Below, piece by piece: positions 52,128 through 57,400 of a stretch of 57,400 bases of DNA. The position numbers were made by a program, and so were the translations under genes. The stretch lies in assembly GCF_001591465.1 (NCBI RefSeq), contig NZ_BCUY01000019.1, positions 1 to 57,400 of the forward strand. The letters run 5' to 3'. A model generated the notes under the pieces. That model did no database searches and had not been told where the DNA came from. It saw nothing but the letters and a program-made list of their open reading frames with translations. The first letter of the stretch is position 1. Every line of letters begins with the position of its first letter. Source of the DNA: Cytobacillus firmus NBRC 15306 (GTDB lineage Bacteria; Bacillota; Bacilli; Bacillales; Cytobacillaceae).

Positions 52128-52145
52128 ACGTTAGGAGAGATGCAC

Positions 52146-53023
52146 ATGAATGATCTAGCCAAGCATTTCAGCAGTGGCTCTTTAAAGAAGGGAGGACAAC
52201 CAAAACAATTGAATCCTACGTGGGGGACGTGAAAGGTTTCCAGAAGTATTTAGATGAGAAGGCGGTTGAGTCCAATCAGCCGCTTTCACGCTTTTCCTTT
52301 GTCCGCTACAAGCAATACCTTCTAGATCATAACTTTGCCATTGCGACCATCAACAAAAAAATCAATAGCTTGAAAGTGTATAACGACTTTTTACGAATGA
52401 AAGGGATCGTAAGTGAGTCCTTCATACAGATAAAACGTGATCGAGTTAAGGTTGCAGCAGGCAGTGAACACGTGGTGACTGCCCTATCAGACAAAGAGGT
52501 TGAGCAGTTATTGTTTTACCTAGAGGACTCAGCAAAAATATCGATTAGAAATAAACTGATCGGCTATCTACTTCTTTACACAGGAGTTCGGGTTACCGAG
52601 CTAGTGAACATCAAAACAAAAGATGTTGATTTTCTAACGAGTACATTGACGGTTCGGGGAAAAGGGGGAAAGATTCGTGAAATCAGTTTGCGAAAAGATG
52701 TAGTCGATCTGTTTCGGGCGTATATGAAAGGAGAAAGAAAAGAATCAAAATTCTATGAAAGCGAGTACCTTTTTCTAAGCCAACGAGCCTCGAAATTGCA
52801 CCGAGATGCAGTAAGAGATTGGTTAACAAATGTATCTAAGGATGTTGGATTCAAATTGCATCCACATTTACTGAGGCATACCTTTTGTACCCGCTTACTG
52901 AAAAAAGGTGTCGATCTAACAACAGTTAATAAATTAGCAGGACATAGTACTGTAAACATGACCGCCAAATTCTACATTCAAACATCAAGAGAAGAGAAGC
53001 AGAATGCGGTTGAAATGTTGTAG
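52146..53023 (+). pseudogene. XerC/D-like tyrosine recombinase, N-terminus frameshifted
   Basis: From GTG 52220 to 53023 an intact 267-codon frame encodes a phage-integrase-family recombinase with all catalytic residues: Arg in TGVRVTELV, Lys in GKGGKIRE, HxxR in HLLRHTF, His in AGHSTVNMT and the nucleophile Tyr in KFYIQTS. The core-binding domain is cut: upstream in the same frame the DNA still encodes FQQWLFKEGRTTKTIESYVG, but that frame meets a TGA at 52151, whereas ATG 52146 (MNDLA, with RBS AGGAGAG) is in a different frame. One missing base near 52161 would join them. The enzyme may be inactive or start at the internal GTG. Confidence 0.78.
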
Positions 53024-53041
53024 GAGAGGAGAGCTGCAAAA

Positions 53042-53320
53042 GTGAAACTGATTCAAGCACTAAACGATATAGAATGGCTTAAAGCTACTAATGCTTTGCC
53101 AATATCTATAATAGAAGCAATCGAACAAGACTTCTTAACATTGTTTGAAGCAGAGGGGGATGGAGTAAACATGTTGACATTTCGATTACCAACACAACAG
53201 ACACTCATTCTACTTGAAGCTAGTAACATTGATAATTCTGAGTTGTTATTTAGCAGACTCAAAGTGTTTAATTCACACTTCTCTTCAACAACCAATTCAC
53301 ACTACTTATATTATTATTAA
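53042..53320 (+). CDS. Uncharacterised partner of the tyrosine recombinase
   Basis: A 92-residue protein starting at GTG 53042 after GGAGAGGAG, 18 bp downstream of the recombinase stop, so probably co-transcribed. It is mildly acidic and helical (LIQALNDIEWLKATNAL, then IIEAIEQDFLTLFEAEGDGVNML), with a beta-like middle (LTFRLPTQQTLILLEA). The C-terminus is Tyr-rich and ends at an AT-rich stretch. I do not recognise the family. An accessory role for the recombinase is possible from position only. Confidence 0.6.
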   Translation: MKLIQALNDIEWLKATNALPISIIEAIEQDFLTLFEAEGDGVNMLTFRLPTQQTLILLEASNIDNSELLFSRLKVFNSHFSSTTNSHYLYYY

Positions 53321-53361
53321 TAATATACCTCTTCAATATAACAAGTAAAAAGTACGAACAC

Positions 53362-53388
53362 TTCAATTTTGCGTATTTCATCCGATAT
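53362..53388 (+). promoter_or_regulatory. SigD-like promoter of the flaG-fliD operon
   Basis: TCCGATAT (53381-53388, one mismatch from the SigD -10) lies 15 bp after TTCA, the same weak -35 seen before flgM, and about 40 bp before flaG. Confidence 0.5.
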
Positions 53389-53426
53389 AAAAGGTAGCAA
53401 TCTAAACGGATATAGGAGGATAACCG

Positions 53427-53789
53427 ATGATTGAGGGGATAAAGGCGAATTCACCTTCACAGCAGCGCTCTGTTCACTTAGTAGAAAATAAATCAGGTTC
53501 TGAGCTGGAAAAAGCAAGAGAGAATGAAAAAAATGAGAATATGCTAAAGCAGCAGGATGCAGTAAAACTTAATGAAATCAAAGAGGTAGTGAAAGGGATT
53601 AATGAGTTTTTGCAGCCTTCGCATTCTTCATTGAAATTTGTCTTTCATGAAAAATTGGAAGAGTATTATGTATCAATCATTGATGAACAGACGAAAGAGG
53701 TTATTAAAGAGATTCCATCAAAAGAAATGCTGGATTATTATGCAGCGATGACGGAGAAACTTGGTTTTCTTATTGATAAAAAAATATAA
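53427..53789 (+). CDS. flaG: FlaG family flagellar protein
   Basis: A 120-residue FlaG-family protein. The C-terminal domain is diagnostic: INEFLQPSHSSLKFVFHEKLEEYYVSIIDEQTKEVIKEIPSKEMLDYYAAM. FlaG is tied to filament length control and always lies before fliD. The first half is charged and low in complexity. It corresponds to yvyC of B. subtilis, where it follows hag directly. RBS AGGAGGA precedes ATG. Confidence 0.9.
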   Translation: MIEGIKANSPSQQRSVHLVENKSGSELEKARENEKNENMLKQQDAVKLNEIKEVVKGINEFLQPSHSSLKFVFHEKLEEYYVSIIDEQTKEVIKEIPSKEMLDYYAAMTEKLGFLIDKKI

Positions 53790-53804
53790 GGAAGGTGATT
53801 GCAT

Positions 53805-55880
53805 ATGAGGATAGGCGGATTAGCGAGCGGGATGGACATTGATTCCCTCGTCGCTGACTTAATGAAGGCTGAACGGATGCCGCTGGATAAATTAAAGCAA
53901 AAGAAGCAGGTGTTAGAGTGGCAGCGGGATGACTATCGGGCTATAAATACACTCCTTCTTGATTTCCGTAATGAGTTAACACAAATGAAGTTAACAACGA
54001 AATACCGGGTAAGGAGTGTAACTTCATCAGACGAAGCCAGAGTGACGGCCACTGCTTCTAGTGCAGCAGGGTTAAACTCATTTTCTATTTCTAAGGTATC
54101 TAAATTAGCAAGTGCTGAAAACTGGGTGACGACAGGGTCAATTGCGGCCACTAATAAATCCATTGACGCTACAAAATCATTAGCATCACAAGATGCAAAC
54201 GGGAACTTCGGTGTTGGCAGTGGTGGTGCTGCTCCTGCGTGGAACTGGGAAACAGGTGCAGTAGGCACTCAAACAATATTAGGAAATGGTTCAACAACAG
54301 GGTTGAAAATAAACCTTGCTGAAGGGGAAGCGGTTGATACAGCAAAATTTGGTAAGATGTCAGTAAAGGTCAATGGCGTTTCATACGAATTAGTTGACCC
54401 ATCGACGGCTTCTTTAGGTCAAAAGCAAGTCAAAATGGCCGCTGATGGCAGTTTAACTTTCGGTGAAACTGTTGCTGCCGGTGCAAGTGTGAAGGTTGAC
54501 TATATTACAGATAAAAAAGTTCAAACTGCCACTTTAAAAAAGGATAGCAAAATGTGGCAGTTAGATAAAAGAAATATCAATAGTACTGGTTTTAGTTTGA
54601 CTATAAACGGTTCAGCTGTATCTGTGGCAAGTGATGGAACCTTCTCAACAGGTAAAGTGGATTTTGAAAAAGGAACGATTACTTTTGACAATCCTCTGAC
54701 TGCTGATACCGAAATAAGTACAAGTTATACCCAAAATTACGCAGATTTTTCAATAAAAACGTATACGTCCACATCAGGAACCTCACAAATAGAAGAAAAA
54801 TTTTTAATTGAATCATCAGATTCCCTAAATCAGGTTATCAATGAAGTGAACTCTTCTAAAGCAGGGGTTTCTATGTTTTTTGATACTGCTACTGGAAAAG
54901 TGTCGATGATGCGAACAGAGTCAGGTGATTATTTTGAGAATAGTAATACGGTCGCCCGTGACAGTGATATAACCATAGCCGGAGATTTTGCTTTACAAGC
55001 ACTCCAGCTTGGAGATAATACCGTAACTAAAACACATGGTGAGAATGCCTCATTTATCATAAATGGGTTAGAGACAACACGGTCGTCTAATACCTTTGAA
55101 ATTAATGGGGTAACGATCACACTCAAAAGCAAATTTGAAGAAACAGCAGGAGCTGTATCGTTATCTGTCAAAAATAATGGTGATCAAATATTTGAAAATA
55201 TCAAAGGATTTGTAGAGAAATATAATGAATTAATAGGAAAAATCAATTCCAAAGTTACAGAAGAAAAATATCGCAGTTATACGCCTCTTACAGATGAACA
55301 GCGTGAACAGCTCAGTGATAAACAGCAGGAATTATGGGAGGAAAAGGCAAAGAGTGGTCGGTTGCGGCGGGATTCCGTTTTAACTGGAGCTTTGTCGTCA
55401 ATGCGGATGGATTTTTATCAGCCAGTAACCAATAGTGAAACCAATCCATTATTAAATCAATTAGCAGCAATAGGAATTACTACCACTTCCAGTTATTTAG
55501 AGGGAGGAAAGCTTGAAATTTCTGAATCAAAATTAAAAGAAGCCATTAATAGTAATCCTGATGCTGTCGAGGCGCTATTTAGGGGAGGCTCTGATTCAAG
55601 CCTAGATAGTGAAAAAGGGATCATGCACCGCTTGTATGATACGGTTAACGGTGTCATGGACAAGCTGAAAGAAAAAGCCGGGAATTCTTTTTCTACTAAT
55701 ACGCAATTCACCCTAGGGAAAAATCTTATTGATGTTGATAAACGAATTGACCGTTTTGAAGACCGTTTAAGACAAGTAGAAGATCGCTATTGGCGTCAAT
55801 TCACGGCAATGGAAAAAGCAATCCAGCAAGCGAATCAGCAGTCTGCTTTTTTAATGAATCAATTTAACGGCGGAATGTAA
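53805..55880 (+). CDS. fliD: Flagellar filament cap protein FliD
   Basis: A 691-residue hook-associated protein 2 that caps the growing filament and helps flagellin fold into place. N-terminal signature: RIGGLASGMDIDSLVADLMKAERMPLDKLKQKKQVLEWQRDDYR. C-terminal coil: DVDKRIDRFEDRLRQVEDRYWRQFTAMEKAIQQANQQSAFLMNQ. The central region is longer than in B. subtilis FliD (498), adding beta-rich surface domains (about residues 90-330). I use ATG 53805 (after AAGGAAGGTG) rather than the TTG six bases earlier. Confidence 0.95.
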   Translation: MRIGGLASGMDIDSLVADLMKAERMPLDKLKQKKQVLEWQRDDYRAINTLLLDFRNELTQMKLTTKYRVRSVTSSDEARVTATASSAAGLNSFSISKVSKLASAENWVTTGSIAATNKSIDATKSLASQDANGNFGVGSGGAAPAWNWETGAVGTQTILGNGSTTGLKINLAEGEAVDTAKFGKMSVKVNGVSYELVDPSTASLGQKQVKMAADGSLTFGETVAAGASVKVDYITDKKVQTATLKKDSKMWQLDKRNINSTGFSLTINGSAVSVASDGTFSTGKVDFEKGTITFDNPLTADTEISTSYTQNYADFSIKTYTSTSGTSQIEEKFLIESSDSLNQVINEVNSSKAGVSMFFDTATGKVSMMRTESGDYFENSNTVARDSDITIAGDFALQALQLGDNTVTKTHGENASFIINGLETTRSSNTFEINGVTITLKSKFEETAGAVSLSVKNNGDQIFENIKGFVEKYNELIGKINSKVTEEKYRSYTPLTDEQREQLSDKQQELWEEKAKSGRLRRDSVLTGALSSMRMDFYQPVTNSETNPLLNQLAAIGITTTSSYLEGGKLEISESKLKEAINSNPDAVEALFRGGSDSSLDSEKGIMHRLYDTVNGVMDKLKEKAGNSFSTNTQFTLGKNLIDVDKRIDRFEDRLRQVEDRYWRQFTAMEKAIQQANQQSAFLMNQFNGGM

Positions 55881-55917
55881 ATAGAAGCAGCAGGAAGAAG
55901 ATAGGAGTGTTCAATAA

Positions 55918-56313
55918 ATGGCAAGCGCATACCAATCTTATCAACAAAATTCAGTAAATACCGCATCACCCGGTGAATTAACGTTAATGCTATACAATGG
56001 GTGCTTGAAATTTATCAACCTTGCCAAAAAGGCCATTGATGATAAAAATATGGAAGATAAAAATGTGAATTTATTAAAAGCTCAGAAAATTATCCAGGAG
56101 TTAATGGTGACATTAAATATGGATGCGGAGATATCCAAAAACATGATGACATTATACGACTTTATCCATAATAGATTAATAGAGGCGAATACGAAGAATG
56201 ATCTTGCCATTCTGGAAGAGGCTGAAGGGTTTGTGACGGAATTCCGTGACGCATGGAAACAAGCCATTCAGTTAAACCGCCAAAAACAGTTCGCTCAAAG
56301 CGGGCAGGCGTAA
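55918..56313 (+). CDS. fliS: Flagellin chaperone FliS
   Basis: A 131-residue canonical FliS: YQSYQQNSVNTASPGELTLMLYNGCLKFINLAKKAI, then LYDFIHNRLIEANTKNDLAILEEAEGFVTEFRDAW. It binds the C-terminal helix of Hag and prevents premature polymerisation. The stop overlaps the fliT start (TAATG). This is the housekeeping copy; a divergent paralogue precedes the large flagellin. Confidence 0.95.
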   Translation: MASAYQSYQQNSVNTASPGELTLMLYNGCLKFINLAKKAIDDKNMEDKNVNLLKAQKIIQELMVTLNMDAEISKNMMTLYDFIHNRLIEANTKNDLAILEEAEGFVTEFRDAWKQAIQLNRQKQFAQSGQA

Positions 56314-56660
56314 TGTCTGCCGTTGAAGAGTTTTATCGGCACACTCAAGAACTGATCAGCTTGCTTGAGAATGATAATGAATTCGGACGGGACGAAAAGA
56401 TTATTGAAATGAATAGACTGATTGCCAAGCGAGAAGCATTAATACTTCATATAAAGCCTCCTTTTTCTAAAGTGGATGAAGAGCTTGGTGTTAAAGCTGT
56501 AAAATTAAATGAACAATTGATGATTCTTTTGAATAATGAAAAGGGCCAAATCCAGAAGGCTATAAAAGAATTGCGAAATAAAAAGGATTCATCGAACAAA
56601 TATGTTAATCCTTATGAAGAAATTATGACTGATGGCATTTTTTACGATCAGCGGAAATAG
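56313..56660 (+). CDS. fliT: FliT-like flagellar chaperone
   Basis: A 115-residue helical protein from ATG 56313, which overlaps the fliS stop; this is preferred over an upstream frame inside fliS. The sequence is a charged helical bundle (VEEFYRHTQELISLLENDNE and EMNRLIAKREALILHIKPPFS) typical of Bacillus FliT, the chaperone of FliD. Position after fliD-fliS supports it. Confidence 0.82.
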   Translation: MSAVEEFYRHTQELISLLENDNEFGRDEKIIEMNRLIAKREALILHIKPPFSKVDEELGVKAVKLNEQLMILLNNEKGQIQKAIKELRNKKDSSNKYVNPYEEIMTDGIFYDQRK

Positions 56661-56669
56661 GTGAGATAA

Positions 56670-57056
56670 TTGGCAAAGCTAGAAGAAAAGCACTACAGCA
56701 TGATTACACAATATACAGGTTTGCTTGATACCATGGAAGAAGCTTTTGATTATGTTTTAGAAAGCTTCACTGATTTTCAGCGTACGGAGGGTGACCGTGT
56801 ATTAATCGATATTTTTGCCGGACTTGAAGAGGTGGCGAAAGCCAATCTGCAATTAACTGATCTCTTCCAAGACGAAACATCCATTATGAATGCCTTAAAC
56901 GGCTTTGATACAGTAGTTGAAAAGGCTGGGCTGCTTGAAGGGAGTTTTAGCGATCCCAGCAAAAAAGCAGAATTGGTAAAAAATCATATATTTCCAGCCT
57001 TCTCAGCCTGGAAGAGCGCCATCAGAGAAGAATTGAAGCCCTATTCCCAAATTTAA
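56670..57056 (+). CDS. Uncharacterised flagellar-operon protein
   Basis: A 128-residue acidic helical protein starting at TTG 56670 (RBS AGGTGAGA) 9 bp after fliT. Segments such as YTGLLDTMEEAFDYVLESFTDF and IFAGLEEVAKANLQLTDLF suggest a helical bundle. I do not recognise the family. It probably belongs to the flaG-fliD-fliS-fliT operon. Its stop codon lies within a perfect palindrome. Confidence 0.7.
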   Translation: MAKLEEKHYSMITQYTGLLDTMEEAFDYVLESFTDFQRTEGDRVLIDIFAGLEEVAKANLQLTDLFQDETSIMNALNGFDTVVEKAGLLEGSFSDPSKKAELVKNHIFPAFSAWKSAIREELKPYSQI

Positions 57057-57073
57057 TCAAACGTTTGATTAAA
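57052..57073. promoter_or_regulatory. Perfect 22-bp palindrome upstream of yjfB-like gene
   Basis: Each half-site reads TTTAATCAAAC, and the two halves meet without spacer at the C-G centre. It overlaps the previous stop codon and ends 28 bp before the next start. Length, perfect symmetry and lack of a loop suit a dimeric regulator's operator better than an RNA hairpin. Confidence 0.6.
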
Positions 57074-57101
57074 TACTTTAAAGATTCAGGAGGAGGTTCA
57101 A

Positions 57102-57302
57102 ATGGATATCGCATTGATGTCAATCGCTCTAAACCAAAGCCAAGTCCAGCAGCAAGCTTCTATTTCAGTCATGAAAAAAGCAATGGATACCGCACAAGGA
57201 AATGCCGAATTCATCAACCAAATGATGAGTGCCTCTCAAGTGCAGGAACTCCAGCACGCAGCCCAGCCTCATCTTGGTGGAAATATTGATTTTAAAGGGT
57301 AG
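57102..57302 (+). CDS. YjfB family putative motility protein
   Basis: A 66-residue protein of the YjfB family: DIALMSIALNQSQVQQQASI, then VMKKAMDTAQGNAEFINQMM. Members are small SigD-associated motility proteins of unknown mechanism. RBS CAGGAGGAGG precedes ATG, and a terminator overlaps its stop. It is separated from the fliT operon by the palindrome at 57052. Confidence 0.82.
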   Translation: MDIALMSIALNQSQVQQQASISVMKKAMDTAQGNAEFINQMMSASQVQELQHAAQPHLGGNIDFKG

Positions 57303-57327
57303 AGCAGCCAGCAGCTGCTCTATTTTT
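57300..57327 (+). terminator. Intrinsic terminator after yjfB-like gene
   Basis: A 9-bp stem (TAGAGCAGC with GCTGCTCTA) is followed by TTTTT. The last 70 bases of the window hold no further recognisable feature. Confidence 0.82.
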
Positions 57328-57400
57328 CTGTCAGAAGGGATCTTTTTATTTGATAAATACTGGGTCCATTTTTGTAATTTATGAACTTTTTAAGTTTGTA

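Larger units (their letters stand above)
51239..52145 (+). other. Decayed intergenic segment with gene relics
   Basis: This 907-bp stretch has no intact conventional gene. It contains the 3' end of a flagellin gene with its terminator, two broken small ORFs, a 26-residue Cys-rich ORF and a terminator-like hairpin, each listed separately. Confidence 0.7.

Overview
The window is a chromosomal segment of a Gram-positive, motile, competence-capable member of the Bacillaceae (a Bacillus/Cytobacillus/Mesobacillus-type organism; the species cannot be fixed from sequence alone). Evidence is the B. subtilis-like gene order tagO - LCP protein - yvyE - degS - degU - degV - comFA - comFC - yvyF - flgM - flgN - flgK - flgL - yviE - fliW - csrA - hag - flaG - fliD - fliS - fliT, AGGAGG-type ribosome binding sites, intrinsic terminators and SigD-type promoters.

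Layout. (1) 1-680: a gene-free array of about 33 copies of a 20-21 bp unit built on TGCAAATAGA; six more copies lie directly upstream of comFA (29476-29588). (2) 804-4084, minus strand: slaP and secA2, the accessory Sec pair linked to S-layer export. (3) 4428-19029: tagO, then a polysaccharide cluster holding a complete set of homologues for UDP-2,3-diacetamido-2,3-dideoxy-mannuronic acid (WbpA, B, E, D, I types), a Wzx flippase, a Wzy-type polymerase, a short Wzz-like protein, three glycosyltransferases and galU. This fits a secondary cell-wall polymer that could anchor an S-layer. (4) 19053-25044, minus strand: SpoIID/LytB protein, an SH3b protein, an amidase with seven SH3b repeats, and an LCP ligase. 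(5) 25142-31802: yvyE, degSU, a small unknown gene, degV, comFA and comFC (comFC apparently starts at ATT). (6) 31898-34522: a PAS-PAS-GGDEF-EAL-PilZ protein.

(7) 34591-57302: flagellar late genes. Compared with B. subtilis, two blocks are inserted. The first (35161-41136) lies between yvyF and flgM and holds a 908-residue FliK-like protein, a FlhB C-terminal-domain protein, an extra FliS, a 630-residue flagellin and a YaaR protein. The second (47655-53320) lies between hag and flaG. It is AT-rich and holds a TPR glycosyltransferase, a methyltransferase-glycosyltransferase fusion, the broken 3' end of another flagellin gene, several decayed small ORFs, a Cys-rich 26-residue ORF and a frameshifted tyrosine recombinase with a small partner gene.

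How it works together: the left half builds and exports the cell surface (S-layer secretion, wall polymer, wall hydrolases, polymer ligation). The middle holds the DegS-DegU switch, which in relatives arbitrates between motility, exoenzymes and competence, plus DNA-uptake genes. The right half makes the flagellar filament, with FlgM/SigD and CsrA/FliW control visible as SigD-like promoters and a CsrA hairpin in the hag leader, and probably glycosylates the filament. No rRNA, tRNA or CRISPR array was seen.
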